In this document: positions 8,666-17,892 of the stretch, piece after piece | How positions within the stretch are numbered: the first letter of the stretch is position 1 | How the letters are laid out: each line of letters opens with the position of its first letter | Source of the DNA: Arenimonas fontis | GTDB lineage: Bacteria > Pseudomonadota > Gammaproteobacteria > Xanthomonadales > Xanthomonadaceae | Direction: 5' to 3' | Assembly (NCBI RefSeq): GCF_008386465.1 | Contig: NZ_VUOD01000012.1 | Location: 1-50,859, forward strand | Length of the DNA stretch: 50,859 nucleotides | Program-made: the position numbers and the translations under genes | Notes under the pieces: model-generated | Databases searched by the model: none | What the model saw: only the letters and a program-made list of their open reading frames with translations | Told to the model about the DNA's origin: nothing

Positions 8666-9370
8666 GTGGTGAAACGTCGTGTCGTCCTGGTGCTGACCGG
8701 CCTGTGCCTGGCGCTCGCCTTTGCCGCGCTGGGTCGCTGGCAGCTGGGCCGCGAGACCCAAAAGCGCGAGCTGCTGGCACGGGCCGATGCCGCGCTGCGT
8801 GCGCCGGCCTCCGACCTGGCCGCCGCCCTCGCCGATCCGGGCCCCTGGCCGCTGCGGGTGCGGGGCCGGGGCCGCTTCCTCGCCACGCCGGTGCTGTGGC
8901 TGGACAACCAGCGACGCGGCGACCGGGTCGGCTTGCGCATGTACTGCGCCTTTCAGCCCGCGGACGCGGCGGCCTTGCTGGTGGACATGGGCTGGCTGCC
9001 GCTGGCCGGCGACCGCCGCCTGCCGGTCGAGCACTGCCCGCGCGGCGACGCCGAGCTGGCCGGCCTGCTGGTGCCGCCACCGGCCCCGGGCCTGGCCCTG
9101 GGCCCGGGCATGCAGGCGCAGACGGACGGCAGCTGGCTGGCGCTGCGGCTGGAACCGGCCGCGGTGGCCCGGGCCTGGGCCCTGCCGGACCTGGCCGCGC
9201 GGGTGCTGCGCCTGGATCCGGCCCTGCCGCTGGGCCATGAACGCGATCTCGACCTGCTGCCCAACACCCTGCCGCCGGAGAAGCATCGCGGCTACGCCAT
9301 CCAGTGGTTCGGCCTCAGCGCCGCCACCCTGGTCATCCTGATCGTCCTGAGCTTGCGCCGACGCCCATGA
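8666..9370 (+). CDS. SURF1-family cytochrome oxidase assembly protein
   Basis: This protein of about 234 residues is thought to help insert haem a into subunit I. It has the family architecture of a helix at each end (about residues 5-22 and 208-228) with a periplasmic domain between. Recognisable blocks are LGRWQLGRETQKRELL near the N-terminus, LWLDNQRRGDRVGLR, LVDMGWLPL and the C-terminal HRGYAIQWFGLSAATL. The start is uncertain: GTG codons at 8666 and 8669, or an in-frame ATG at 8627 that would add 13 residues. The stop overlaps the next ATG as ATGA. Confidence 0.93.
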   Translation: MVKRRVVLVLTGLCLALAFAALGRWQLGRETQKRELLARADAALRAPASDLAAALADPGPWPLRVRGRGRFLATPVLWLDNQRRGDRVGLRMYCAFQPADAAALLVDMGWLPLAGDRRLPVEHCPRGDAELAGLLVPPPAPGLALGPGMQAQTDGSWLALRLEPAAVARAWALPDLAARVLRLDPALPLGHERDLDLLPNTLPPEKHRGYAIQWFGLSAATLVILIVLSLRRRP

Positions 9371-9921
9371 AAGACACATCCGCCAAGACCCGATCGCGCC
9401 TCACCCTGCTGCTGGTGGCCGTCCTGTTCCTGGGCAGCTTCGGCATCGCCGCCGGCCTGTTCTTCGGCGGCTGGAAACCCGGCCAGACCCGGAACCTGGG
9501 GCAGATGCTGGACCCCTACCCCCGCTTGCAGGACCTGCCCCTGAGCCGGGCCGACGGCCAGGCCTGGCGCTGGCGTCCGGAAGAGCGGCACTGGCACGTG
9601 GTCGTGCCGGTGCCGGCGGACTGCGGCGCTTCCTGCGTCAGGTTGCTGGACGCGCTGCACCGGGTCTGGCTGAGCGAAGGCCGGCATGCCGACCGGCTGA
9701 AAGTGCTGTGGTTCGGCGAACTGCCGGCATCCGCGCCGGCGTTTGGCGGCCTGGTGCCGATGGCCGCTTCCGCCGAGTTGCTGGCCCTGCTGCCGGACAC
9801 GCCGCGTCCGGACGCCCTGCCGGTCTATCTGGCCGATCCCAATGGTTACCTGGTCCTGCGTTACGCCCCCGGATTCGATCCCTCGCACCTGCGCAAGGAT
9901 CTCGGCCGGGTCTTGAAGTAA
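9367..9921 (+). CDS. SCO-like thioredoxin-fold protein of the cox cluster
   Basis: This 184-residue protein has one N-terminal membrane anchor (about residues 10-33) and a periplasmic domain containing DCGASC, a CxxxC pair like the copper-binding or redox site of SCO proteins. The C-terminal part (LPVYLADPNGYLVLRYAPGFDPSHL) resembles the late strand of a thioredoxin fold, and a His near the end could act as a third ligand. It overlaps SURF1 by ATGA and lies 10 bp before ctaA. A role in CuA maturation or haem-related redox is inferred. A generic thioredoxin-like assembly factor is the alternative. Confidence 0.75.
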   Translation: MKDTSAKTRSRLTLLLVAVLFLGSFGIAAGLFFGGWKPGQTRNLGQMLDPYPRLQDLPLSRADGQAWRWRPEERHWHVVVPVPADCGASCVRLLDALHRVWLSEGRHADRLKVLWFGELPASAPAFGGLVPMAASAELLALLPDTPRPDALPVYLADPNGYLVLRYAPGFDPSHLRKDLGRVLK

Positions 9922-9931
9922 GGTCGCCGGC

Positions 9932-11083
9932 ATGAACTCCCCGCACCGTCACTACCACCGCCTCGCCTGGGCCGCCGTGCTGCTGGCCCTGGCTGTGATC
10001 GTGTTCGGTGGTTTCGTCCGGCTGTCCAATGCCGGCCTGAGCTGCCCCGACTGGCCGACCTGCTACGGCAAGGCGACCTGGCCGGTGGCCGAGCACGAAG
10101 TCGAAGCGGCCAACGCCGCCTTCGAGCGCGCGGTGGAACCGCACAAGGCCTGGCGCGAGCAGTTCCACCGGCACATCGCCGCCCTGCTGGGCGCCTTCGT
10201 GCTGGCGCTGGCCCTGCTGGCGGCGCGCAAGCGTCCGGGCGGCATCGCCAGCCTGCTGACGGCGGCACTGCTGGTGGCGCTGTCCATTCCGGCCTATATG
10301 GGAGTGCCCGGCCTGCTCGCACCCAACCACGGCCTTTCCCTCGCACTGTTCCTGGCAGCGGAACTGCTGCTGCTGGCGCAGGCGATCCGCTGGTCGAACG
10401 CGGACGCCTCGCGGCTGGCGACCGTGCTGTTCATGGTCATCGTGTTCCAGGCCGTGCTGGGCATGTGGACGGTGATCTGGCTGGTCAAGCCGGTGATCGT
10501 GATGGCGCACTTGCTGGGTGGCCTGCTGACCTTCTCGCTGCTGGTGTGGCTGGCCTGGGCCACCACGCCGGGCAGCGCACTGGTGCTGGCCGAGGCGGGG
10601 CGGCTGCGGCGCCTGCTGTGGGTCGGCCTGGGCCTGCTGCTGGTGCAGATCGCGCTCGGCGGCTGGACCAGCGCCAACTACGCCGCCCTGGCCTGCGGCA
10701 CCGACTTCCCGACCTGCCTGGGCCAGTGGTGGCCGGAGCAGGACTGGCGCGAGGGTTTCGTGCTTTGGCGCGGTATCGGCGTGGATTACGAAGGCGGCGT
10801 GCTCGATGGCCCGGCCCGCGTCGCGATCCAGATGGCCCACCGCCTGTTCGCGCTGCTGGTAGTCGGCCACCTGGCCTTCCTGGCGCTGCGCCTGATCCGG
10901 ACACCGGGGCTGGTGTTCTGGGGAACGGTCCTTGCCGTGCTGCTGCTGGCGCAGGTGAGCCTGGGCATCAGCAACATCGTTGCTGGCCTGCCGCTGTGGG
11001 TGGCCACGGCCCACAACGCCGGTGCCGCCCTGCTGCTGTTCACGGTGGTTGGCCTGCTGGCCCGCCTGCGGACGCCGGAATGA
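9932..11083 (+). CDS. ctaA: Haem A synthase (COX15/CtaA)
   Basis: This 383-residue, eight-helix membrane enzyme oxidises the C8 methyl of haem O to a formyl group, making haem A. It shows the two-fold repeat of the family, with Cys pairs in each half ([10 protein letters not shown] near residue 33 and [11 protein letters not shown] near 254). The haem-ligand histidines appear in [29 protein letters not shown] and [12 protein letters not shown]. It is followed without a gap by ctaB (ATGA overlap), so haem O and haem A synthesis are coupled. Confidence 0.97.
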   Translation: MNSPHRHYHRLAWAAVLLALAVIVFGGFVRLSNAGLSCPDWPTCYGKATWPVAEHEVEAANAAFERAVEPHKAWREQFHRHIAALLGAFVLALALLAARKRPGGIASLLTAALLVALSIPAYMGVPGLLAPNHGLSLALFLAAELLLLAQAIRWSNADASRLATVLFMVIVFQAVLGMWTVIWLVKPVIVMAHLLGGLLTFSLLVWLAWATTPGSALVLAEAGRLRRLLWVGLGLLLVQIALGGWTSANYAALACGTDFPTCLGQWWPEQDWREGFVLWRGIGVDYEGGVLDGPARVAIQMAHRLFALLVVGHLAFLALRLIRTPGLVFWGTVLAVLLLAQVSLGISNIVAGLPLWVATAHNAGAALLLFTVVGLLARLRTPE

Positions 11084-12033
11084 GCCGCGCCATCGCCTAC
11101 TGGGAACTGACCAAGCCGCGGGTGGTGGCGCTGATCGTGTTCACCGCGGTGATCGGCATGTTCCTGGCGATCGAGCCCGGCCGGCCGTGGCCCTGGCCGC
11201 GCATCCTGCTGGGGGCGCTGGGCATCTGGCTGGCGGCGGCCTCGGCGGCGGCGATCAACCACCTGCTGGACCAGCGCATAGACGCGGTGATGGCGCGCAC
11301 CCGGCACCGGCCGCTGGCTACCGGCTCGCTCCGCTCCGGCCAGGTGCTGGCCTTCGCGCTGGCGCTGGGCACGGCGTCCATGGCCTTGCTGTGGGCGGGC
11401 GTGAACGGTTTCACCGCGCTGCTGACCTTCGCCTCGCTGATCGGCTACGCGGTGGTCTACACCGGCTGGCTGAAACGGGCCACGCCACAGAACATCGTCA
11501 TCGGCGGGCTGGCCGGCGCGGCGCCGCCGTTGCTGGGCTGGGCCGCGGTACGCGGCTTCCCGGCCGAGGGCACCCTGGCGGCGCTGTGGGAGCCGGCCTT
11601 CCAGTACCACCACGCGCTGCTGCTGGTGCTGATCATCTACGTGTGGACGCCGCCGCATTTCTGGGCCCTGGCGATCTTCCGCCGCGAGGACTACGCCAAG
11701 GCGCTGGTTCCGATGCTGCCGGTGGTGTACGGCGTCGGCTATACCCGCTGGCAGATCCTGTTCTACACCGTGCTGCTGCTGGTAGTGAGCCTGCTGCCCT
11801 TCGTCGCCGGCATGAGCGGAGTGTTCTACCTGGGCGGCGCCCTGGTGCTGGGCGGCGTCTTCCTCTACTACGCCATTCGCCTGCTCGACCCGCCCAGCGA
11901 GTTCTATGCCATGCAGGTGTTCAACTATTCGGTGGTCTACCTGATGGCGCTGTTCGCCTTCCTGCTGGCCGACCACTGGTTGCTGCCGGGCATGGCGCCG
12001 GCGCCGGCGCTGGAACTCGTTCCGGGGGAGTGA
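11080..12033 (+). CDS. ctaB: Protohaem IX farnesyltransferase (haem O synthase)
   Basis: This 317-residue UbiA-family membrane prenyltransferase attaches farnesyl to haem B to give haem O. The first Asp-rich motif NHLLDQRID (N60, D64, D68) is followed by [12 protein letters not shown]; the second active-site region is [19 protein letters not shown]. Start and length are standard. It is the last gene of the oxidase cluster and overlaps ctaA by 4 bp. It converges on an S9 peptidase gene. Confidence 0.97.
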   Translation: MSRAIAYWELTKPRVVALIVFTAVIGMFLAIEPGRPWPWPRILLGALGIWLAAASAAAINHLLDQRIDAVMARTRHRPLATGSLRSGQVLAFALALGTASMALLWAGVNGFTALLTFASLIGYAVVYTGWLKRATPQNIVIGGLAGAAPPLLGWAAVRGFPAEGTLAALWEPAFQYHHALLLVLIIYVWTPPHFWALAIFRREDYAKALVPMLPVVYGVGYTRWQILFYTVLLLVVSLLPFVAGMSGVFYLGGALVLGGVFLYYAIRLLDPPSEFYAMQVFNYSVVYLMALFAFLLADHWLLPGMAPAPALELVPGE

Positions 12034-12038
12034 AGGAC

Positions 12039-12056
12039 GCCGGCGACACCGCCGGC
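12039..12056. terminator. Candidate hairpin between ctaB and the S9 peptidase
   Basis: GCCGGCG, a 4-nt ACAC loop and CGCCGGC form a perfect 7-bp stem just after the ctaB stop and before the convergent S9 peptidase stop. There is no T-run on either side, so it could be a Rho-assisted or weak bidirectional terminator. Confidence 0.4.
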
Positions 12057-12079
12057 ATCCGGTCCATCTGCGGCGCCGC

Positions 12080-14011
12080 CTACTTGCCCAGCAGGTGCTT
12101 CTGCCAGAACAACATCGCCGCAGCGTTGAAGAAATCGCTGTTGCTCTTCTTGCGGAAGCCGTGGCCTTCATCCCTGAACATCAGGTACCAGACCTCGCCG
12201 CCGTTGCCGCGTACCGCCTTCACGATCTGCTCGGCCTCGGTCCAGGGTACGCGCGGGTCGTTGTAGCCCTGGGCCACGAACAGCGGCCGGGTGATCCGGT
12301 GGGCATTGTTGAGCGGGGCGATCCGCTCGTGGAAGGCGGCGATCTCGGGAATGCGTTCGTCGCCGTACTCGGCCCGGCGCAGGTCCCGGCGGTAGCTCTC
12401 GGTGTTCTCAAGGAAGGTGCGGAAATGCGAGATGCCGACCACGTCTATGCCGGCGCGCAGGCGGTCGTCGTAGTGCACCATGCTGGCCAGCACCATGTAG
12501 CCGCCGTAGCTTCCGCCCATCACGCCGACGCGCGTGGCGTCGAGCTCGGGCCGGGTGGCGATCCATTCCAGCAGGGCGCCGATGTCGCGCACCGAATCCT
12601 CGCGCTTGAGGCCATTGTCCAGCTGCAGGTAGGTCTTGCCGTAACCGGCCGAGCCACGCACGTTCGGCACCAGCACGGCCACCTTCAGCTCGTTGAGCAG
12701 GAACTGCGTGTTGGGGTTGAACACCGGCAGGGCCTGCGATTCCGGGCCGCCATGGATGCTGATGACCACCGGGAACGGGCCCTCGCCCTCGGGGCGGTAG
12801 TAGAAGGCCGGGATGGTGCGCGGCTGGCCTTCGACCTCGTCGAAGGTGGGGAAGCGCACCAGCTCGGGCGCGCGGAAGCGCGAGGCATCCAGGCCACCGA
12901 CTTCGCTCTGCGTCCAGCGCGCCAGCTTGCCCTGGGCCAGGTCCAGCACGTAGACGTCGCTGGGCGAGGTGGCGCTGTTGAGGGTGAGCGCCAGGCGCCG
13001 CCCGTCGGGCGAGAAGCCCAGGCTGCCGATCACGCCGATGGGCAGTTCCGGCAGGTCGAGCTCGCGGTGGTCGGGCAGGCTGAGTACGCGCAAGCGGCTG
13101 ATGCCGTCCTCGTTGCTGACGTAGGCCAGGTGCCGGCCATCGGCGGCGATGGCCAGTTCGCGCACGTCCCAGGGCACATGGGCGCTGAGCGCGGTGGGCG
13201 CGCCGCCGCGCGGGTCGTGCTGGAATAGGGTGAGGAACTCGCGGCCTTCGTCGGACACGTAGTAGACCGAGCGGCCGTCCGGCGCGTAGCGGAAGGCGCG
13301 GAACGCCGCCTTGCCGCCGTCCACCGGAAACATCCGCAGCTCGCCCGTGGCCAGGTCCAGCTCGCCGGGGTAGCTTTCGTTGATGCTGACGTACTTCATC
13401 ACCAGCAGGCGCCCGCTCTCGGGCGAGAAGTCCATCGGCAGCCACATCCCGCCCTGTTGCAGCACGATGCGCGCTTCGCCACCGGCCATGTCGCGCAGCC
13501 ACAGGTCGTAATCGGTGCCGTTGCGGGCGGTGCTGGACCAGGCCAGCCACCGGCCGTCGTGCGACCATAGCGGCGCGGTGTTCTGGCTGCGGCCGCCGTC
13601 GGTGAGCAGGCTCACTTCGCGGCTGTCCAGGTCGTACCAGTGCAGTTGCCAGAACTCCGAGCCGCCCACGTCCTTGCCGAAGACGAAGCCGTCGGCGCCG
13701 GCCGCCGGCGCGGCGGTGACGGCGCTCACCGGTTCGCGGTAGAAGGTCAGCTGTTCGCGCATGCCCATCGGCATGGCCACACGATGCACCTGGCTGGTTT
13801 CGCCGAAACGGGTGGTGACCAGCAGGCTGCCGTCCTCCAGCCAGCCGGAGAAGGTGGCGCCGCGGGTGTTCTGGTAGCGGTCCAGCCGTTCGATCAGCTC
13901 TGCCGGCACCTCCGGCAGGTTCTCCATCACCCGGTTGCCAACCTCCACGCGCTCCACCGCTGCGGCCGGCAGCACCAGCCATGACAACAGCCCCAGCACG
14001 ATCAGCCTCAT
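12080..14011 (-). CDS. Secreted S9-family (prolyl oligopeptidase-like) serine peptidase
   Basis: This 643-residue protein has a signal peptide (hydrophobic stretch followed by LPAAAVE), a TolB-like beta-propeller with repeated SPDGR-type strands at about residues 60-390, and a C-terminal alpha/beta-hydrolase. The catalytic triad is visible: S501 in GGSYGGY, D585 in YNDPRVPW and H617 in DEGHGF. It is likely a periplasmic dipeptidyl- or oligopeptidase. The ATG at 14011 is chosen for its GGAGGTGGAG ribosome site and signal peptide; the open frame upstream encodes unconserved residues. A weak -10 (TATGCT, minus strand at 14040-14045) lies just upstream. Confidence 0.93.
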   Translation of the reverse strand: MRLIVLGLLSWLVLPAAAVERVEVGNRVMENLPEVPAELIERLDRYQNTRGATFSGWLEDGSLLVTTRFGETSQVHRVAMPMGMREQLTFYREPVSAVTAAPAAGADGFVFGKDVGGSEFWQLHWYDLDSREVSLLTDGGRSQNTAPLWSHDGRWLAWSSTARNGTDYDLWLRDMAGGEARIVLQQGGMWLPMDFSPESGRLLVMKYVSINESYPGELDLATGELRMFPVDGGKAAFRAFRYAPDGRSVYYVSDEGREFLTLFQHDPRGGAPTALSAHVPWDVRELAIAADGRHLAYVSNEDGISRLRVLSLPDHRELDLPELPIGVIGSLGFSPDGRRLALTLNSATSPSDVYVLDLAQGKLARWTQSEVGGLDASRFRAPELVRFPTFDEVEGQPRTIPAFYYRPEGEGPFPVVISIHGGPESQALPVFNPNTQFLLNELKVAVLVPNVRGSAGYGKTYLQLDNGLKREDSVRDIGALLEWIATRPELDATRVGVMGGSYGGYMVLASMVHYDDRLRAGIDVVGISHFRTFLENTESYRRDLRRAEYGDERIPEIAAFHERIAPLNNAHRITRPLFVAQGYNDPRVPWTEAEQIVKAVRGNGGEVWYLMFRDEGHGFRKKSNSDFFNAAAMLFWQKHLLGK

Positions 14012-14177
14012 CGCTCCACCTCCAGCTTGGGATGGTCGAAGCATACCCCGGTGTCGCCATGCGGGACGGGTCGGCGGTGTGGCGCCATCTGGCGACCCGG
14101 ACGGTAGGGTGGGGAATCTCAGATGCGCAACATCGCGCAACGGCGCGGGCAGCCGAAGCCCCGCACGGACGCGCGCC

Positions 14178-15908
14178 CTAGCGCGCCGCGTGCAATTCCC
14201 GCAGTTCGGCCTTCTCGGCTTCGCTCAGGCCGGACATGCCCACGTCGCGGACGCGATCGTTGAGCTCCTCCAGCCGCTGCTGTCGCGTCTGCCGATCAAG
14301 CTGCGCCAGCGCGTCCAGCAGCTCGGCGCGCCAGCCGGCCTCGTCACCTGGGAAATCCTGCGCGGCCAGCTTCTGCAGCGCCGCTTCCTCATCGCGGCCG
14401 GCGAAATGCTCCAGTACCGCCCCGGTGCTGATGCCGGGCCGGCTGCGGGCCAGGCTGAGGATTTCCATCAGCAGCGGGATGCCGGGCTGGCGCAACACGG
14501 CGAAGAGATAGGGCGGCTCGACCGCCTCGGCCAGCGCCGGCTTCTGCAGCAGCAGGCCGATGGCGGTGCGCACCAGGCTGCGTTTCGGTGCCGGACCGCG
14601 GCCGCCGCCGGGCGCCGGGGGCGGTGCCGCCGGGGGCGGACCGGCGGTCACGACGGCGCCGACGCCGGTGAGTTCGGCCAGGCGCTGGTACATCAGGTCG
14701 CGGAAGGCGCCGTCGGGAATCTGCGCCAGCAGCGGGCGCGCGCGTTCGGCCAGCCGGGCCTTGCCCTCGACGCCGCCCAGGTTCACGTCCTTGCCCAGTT
14801 CGGCGAAGAAGAACGCGCTCAGCGGTGTCGCCTGCTGCAACCGGGCGTCGAAGCCGGCGGCACCCTCCTTGCGCACGATGCTGTCCGGGTCCTCGCCTTC
14901 GGGCAGGAACAGGAAAAAGGCCTGGCGGCCGTCGCGCATGCGCGGCAGCACCGATTCCAGCGCGCGCCAGGCGGCGCTGCGGCCGGCGCGGTCGCCGTCG
15001 AAGCAGAAATAGACGTCGGCGGCGTTGCGGAACAGCAGTTCGGCGTGTTCGGGCGTGGTGGCGGTTCCGAGCGTGGCCACGGCGGTGTCCACGCCGTACT
15101 GGAACAGCGAAAGCACGTCCATGTAGCCCTCGACCACCACCAGCCGCGGGATCCTGGCGTGCGCCTGCCGCACCTGCCACAGGCCGTACAGTTCGCGGCC
15201 CTTGTGGAAGAGGGCGGTCTCCGGCGAGTTGAGGTACTTGGGGCCGTCATCCTTCTCCAGCACCCGGCCGCCGAAGGCGATCACCCGGCCACGGCGGTCG
15301 TGGATGGGGAACATCACCCGGTCGCGGAACTTGTCGTAGACGCGGCCGGCGTCGTTGCGCGAGAACAGGCCCACCTTCTCCAGCAGCGCCAGCCGGCGTT
15401 CGTCGGTGCCCAGGGCGGCCTTCAGGCCCTCCCAGCCGTCCGGCGCGTAGCCGATGCCGAAGCGGGCGCGGATCTCCGCCGACACGCCGCGCCTGTCCAG
15501 GTAGGCCCTGGCCTTGGCGCTGCCCTGCAGCTGTTGCTGGAAGAAGCGGGCGGCGGCCTCCAGGGCCGCGTACAGCTCGCGGCTTTCACCGTTCTCGTTG
15601 CGGGCGCGGGTGTCGCGCGGCACGTCCATGCCGGCGCGTTTGGCCAGTTCCTCGACCGCGTCGAGGAACTCGAGCCGGTCGTAGTTCATCAGGAAGCTGA
15701 TCGCGGTGCCGTGCGCGCCGCAGCCGAAGCAGTGGTAGAACTGCTTGGTCGGCGACACCGTGAACGAAGGCGAGCGCTCGTCGTGGAAGGGGCAGAGCGC
15801 CGCGTACTCCCGCCCCTGCCGCTTCAGCGGCACGCGCGAACCGATGACCTCGACGATGTCCGTCCGGGCCAGCAGCTCGTCTATGAAGGCGTCGGGAATC
15901 CTTGCCAT
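14178..15908 (-). CDS. dnaG: DNA primase
   Basis: This 576-residue enzyme makes RNA primers for replication. The N-terminal CHC2 zinc ribbon has ligands C39, H42, C60 and C63. The central RNA-polymerase core and TOPRIM fold carry VVEGYMDVL with E260, and the metal-binding DGDRAG motif follows. The C-terminal part, after a Pro/Ala/Gly-rich linker, is the DnaB-binding helical domain. It follows yqeY by 48 bp. rpoD, the usual third member of this operon, does not follow; an S9 peptidase gene does. Confidence 0.98.
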   Translation of the reverse strand: MARIPDAFIDELLARTDIVEVIGSRVPLKRQGREYAALCPFHDERSPSFTVSPTKQFYHCFGCGAHGTAISFLMNYDRLEFLDAVEELAKRAGMDVPRDTRARNENGESRELYAALEAAARFFQQQLQGSAKARAYLDRRGVSAEIRARFGIGYAPDGWEGLKAALGTDERRLALLEKVGLFSRNDAGRVYDKFRDRVMFPIHDRRGRVIAFGGRVLEKDDGPKYLNSPETALFHKGRELYGLWQVRQAHARIPRLVVVEGYMDVLSLFQYGVDTAVATLGTATTPEHAELLFRNAADVYFCFDGDRAGRSAAWRALESVLPRMRDGRQAFFLFLPEGEDPDSIVRKEGAAGFDARLQQATPLSAFFFAELGKDVNLGGVEGKARLAERARPLLAQIPDGAFRDLMYQRLAELTGVGAVVTAGPPPAAPPPAPGGGRGPAPKRSLVRTAIGLLLQKPALAEAVEPPYLFAVLRQPGIPLLMEILSLARSRPGISTGAVLEHFAGRDEEAALQKLAAQDFPGDEAGWRAELLDALAQLDRQTRQQRLEELNDRVRDVGMSGLSEAEKAELRELHAAR

Positions 15909-15956
15909 GGCCGCCTAGCATGCCCGAAAGCCCCGCCCGGGGTCGCCGGGAAAGCC

Positions 15957-16403
15957 TCAACCGGCCAGCGACTTCTTCACCAGCTGGGAAACCAGGCCCA
16001 TGTCGGCCTTGCCGGCCAGGCGCGGCTTGAGCGCGGCCATCAGCTTGCCCATGTCGGCCGGGCCGGCGGCGCCGGTTTCGGCCCTGGCGGCGGCGATGGC
16101 GGCCTGGATCTCGGCTTCGCCCATCTTCTCCGGCAGGTAGGCCTCGATCACGCCCAGTTCGTAGCGCTCGGCCCGGGCCAGGTCATCGCGGCCGGCCGAT
16201 TCGTACTGGGCGATCGAATCCTTGCGCTGCTTGACCATCTTCTCCAGCACCGCCTGCACCAGCGCGTCGGTCATTTCCACCCGCTCGTCCACTTCCTTCT
16301 GCTTGATGGCGGCATTGATCAGGCGGATCACGGCCAGGCGGTCCTTTTCGCCGGCCTTCATCGCCGTCTTCATGTCCTCGGTCAGTCGGGCCTTCAGGTT
16401 CAT
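15957..16403 (-). CDS. GatB/YqeY domain protein
   Basis: This 148-residue, mostly helical protein resembles the tail domain of GatB. Markers are the N-terminal LKARLTEDMKTAMKAGEKDRLAVIRLI and the later ELGVIEAYLPEKM. The family is often encoded between rpsU and dnaG, and its function is not settled; a link to tRNA-dependent amidation has been proposed. Its ATG lies 27 bp past the end of the rpsU terminator, so its transcription probably depends on read-through or on a promoter not recognised here. Confidence 0.92.
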   Translation of the reverse strand: MNLKARLTEDMKTAMKAGEKDRLAVIRLINAAIKQKEVDERVEMTDALVQAVLEKMVKQRKDSIAQYESAGRDDLARAERYELGVIEAYLPEKMGEAEIQAAIAAARAETGAAGPADMGKLMAALKPRLAGKADMGLVSQLVKKSLAG

Positions 16404-16429
16404 GCTCGATCTCCGGGTATCAGGAACAC

Positions 16430-16459
16430 AAAAAGCCGGCAGCGGGACGCATGCCGGCT
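16430..16459 (-). terminator. Intrinsic terminator after rpsU
   Basis: On the minus strand, AGCCGGCA pairs with TGCCGGCT across a 10-nt loop, giving an 8-bp perfect stem followed by a T-run. It sits between rpsU and yqeY, so it should attenuate rather than fully block the downstream genes, as in the E. coli rpsU-dnaG operon. Confidence 0.8.
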
Positions 16460-16477
16460 TCCTGTCGTCGCGGAAGA

Positions 16478-16495
16478 GCGGCCGCGGACGGCCGC
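16478..16495 (-). terminator. Second hairpin just after rpsU
   Basis: GCGGCCG, loop CGGA, CGGCCGC form a perfect 7-bp stem 22 bp past the rpsU stop and before the T-run terminator. It lacks a T-run. It may be an RNA-stability or processing structure for the rpsU message. Confidence 0.4.
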
Positions 16496-16517
16496 CGTTC
16501 CGCGCGGGAATGCGCGA

Positions 16518-16733
16518 TCAGTACAGGCGCTGGCGCTTGGTGACGTCGCGCGACATGCGCCGCAGCTGACGCTTCACCGCGGCGGCGGCCTTGCGCTTGC
16601 GCTCCTGGGTCGGCTTCTCGTAGAACTCGCGCTTGCGGGTCTCGGCGAGGACGCCGGCCTTCTCGCAAGTGCGCTTGAAGCGACGCAGCGCAAACTCGAA
16701 CGGCTCGTTTTCGCGGACTTTCACAGACGGCAT
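16518..16733 (-). CDS. rpsU: 30S ribosomal protein bS21
   Basis: This 71-residue, very basic protein binds the small subunit near the anti-Shine-Dalgarno region. It is recognised by [20 protein letters not shown] at the start and the Arg/Lys-rich tail ending KRQRLY. The ATG at 16733 gives the family's exact start. It heads the rpsU-yqeY-dnaG unit and is divergent from tsaD, the same arrangement as in E. coli. Two hairpins follow, the second an intrinsic terminator. Confidence 0.98.
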   Translation of the reverse strand: MPSVKVRENEPFEFALRRFKRTCEKAGVLAETRKREFYEKPTQERKRKAAAAVKRQLRRMSRDVTKRQRLY

Positions 16734-16784
16734 GGAATGCTCCGGGATGCGTGGATTTCGCCCGGCCTGGCCGGCGAGCCGGGT

Positions 16785-16814
16785 ATGATACGCGGTCTCC
16801 GGCGCGGCAGGCAA
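16785..16814 (-). promoter_or_regulatory. Candidate promoter for rpsU with a near-palindromic -10
   Basis: On the minus strand TTGCCT, an 18-bp spacer and TATCAT lie about 50 bp upstream of the rpsU ATG. The -10 sits in GTATGATAC, which also reads as TATGAT on the plus strand, facing tsaD. Only the minus direction has a fair -35, so rpsU is the more likely target. Confidence 0.5.
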
Positions 16815-16867
16815 GCCAAGCCCCGGATTTCCCTTGCAACCGGGCCTTGCGGCCCCAGAACCCGCCC

Positions 16868-17881
16868 ATGCGCGTCCTCGGCATCGAAACCAGCTGCGAC
16901 GAGACCGGCGTGGCCGTCTACGACACGGCCGCCGGCCTGCGGGCGCACGCCCTGCACAGCCAGGTGGCCCTGCACGCCGAATACGGCGGGGTGGTGCCGG
17001 AACTGGCCAGCCGGGACCACGTGCGCCGGCTGCTGCCCCTGGTTCGGCAGGTGCTGGCCGAGGCCGGCCTGCGCCCGGCCGATCTGGACGGGGTCGCCTA
17101 CACCGCCGGTCCCGGCCTGGTCGGGGCCCTGATGGTGGGCGCCGCCGCCGGCCGCGCCCTGGCTTGGGCCCTGGACGTGCCGGCCGTGGCCGTGCATCAC
17201 ATGGAAGGCCACCTGCTGGCGCCCATGCTGGAAGACCCGGCCCTGAAGCCGCCCTTCGTGGCCCTGCTGGTGTCCGGCGGCCACACCCAGCTGGTTCAGG
17301 TTCGCGCCGTCGGCGACTACGAGCTCCTGGGCGAGACCCTGGACGATGCCGCCGGCGAGGCCTTCGACAAGACCGCCAAGCTGATGGGCCTGCCTTACCC
17401 AGGCGGTCCCGAGCTGGCCCGCTTGGCCGAGCGGGGCCGCCCCGGCCGGTTCCGCTTCGCCCGGCCCATGACCGACCGGCCGGGCCTGGATTTCAGCTTC
17501 TCCGGGCTCAAGACCCAGGTGCTGCTGGCCTGGCAGGGCTCGGACCAGAGCGGGCAGACCCGGGCCGACCTGGCCCGCGGCTTCGAGGAGGCCGTGGTGG
17601 ACACCCTGGCGATCAAGTGCGCCCGGGCCCTGGACCGGACCGGCGCCGACACCCTGGTGGTGGCCGGCGGCGTCGGCGCCAACCGCCGCCTGCGCGAGAA
17701 GCTGCAGGCCCTGGCGGCCGAGCGTGGCGCCCGCGTGCGCTTCCCGCGCCCGGCCTTCTGCACCGACAACGGCGCCATGATCGCCTTCGCCGGTGCCCTG
17801 CGCCTGCAGGCCGGCCAGCGCGAGCCCGCCGCCGTCACCGTGACGCCACGCTGGGACATGGCAAGCTTGCCGGCCGTTTGA
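16868..17881 (+). CDS. tsaD: tRNA threonylcarbamoyladenosine synthase subunit TsaD
   Basis: This 337-residue ASKHA-fold protein transfers the threonylcarbamoyl group to A37 of ANN-decoding tRNAs, working with TsaB and TsaE. The N-terminal [19 protein letters not shown] and metal ligands H111 and H115 ([10 protein letters not shown]) are intact, as are [15 protein letters not shown] and the late [13 protein letters not shown]. The ATG at 16868 gives the canonical start. It is divergent from rpsU and followed 11 bp later by folB. Confidence 0.98.
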   Translation: MRVLGIETSCDETGVAVYDTAAGLRAHALHSQVALHAEYGGVVPELASRDHVRRLLPLVRQVLAEAGLRPADLDGVAYTAGPGLVGALMVGAAAGRALAWALDVPAVAVHHMEGHLLAPMLEDPALKPPFVALLVSGGHTQLVQVRAVGDYELLGETLDDAAGEAFDKTAKLMGLPYPGGPELARLAERGRPGRFRFARPMTDRPGLDFSFSGLKTQVLLAWQGSDQSGQTRADLARGFEEAVVDTLAIKCARALDRTGADTLVVAGGVGANRRLREKLQALAAERGARVRFPRPAFCTDNGAMIAFAGALRLQAGQREPAAVTVTPRWDMASLPAV

Positions 17882-17892
17882 AGGAGCCGCGA

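Noticed and set aside
15909-15956. Terminator between yqeY and dnaG
   Set aside because: There are short GC-rich stems on the minus strand, but pairing is only 4 bp before a CTTTC, too weak to support.
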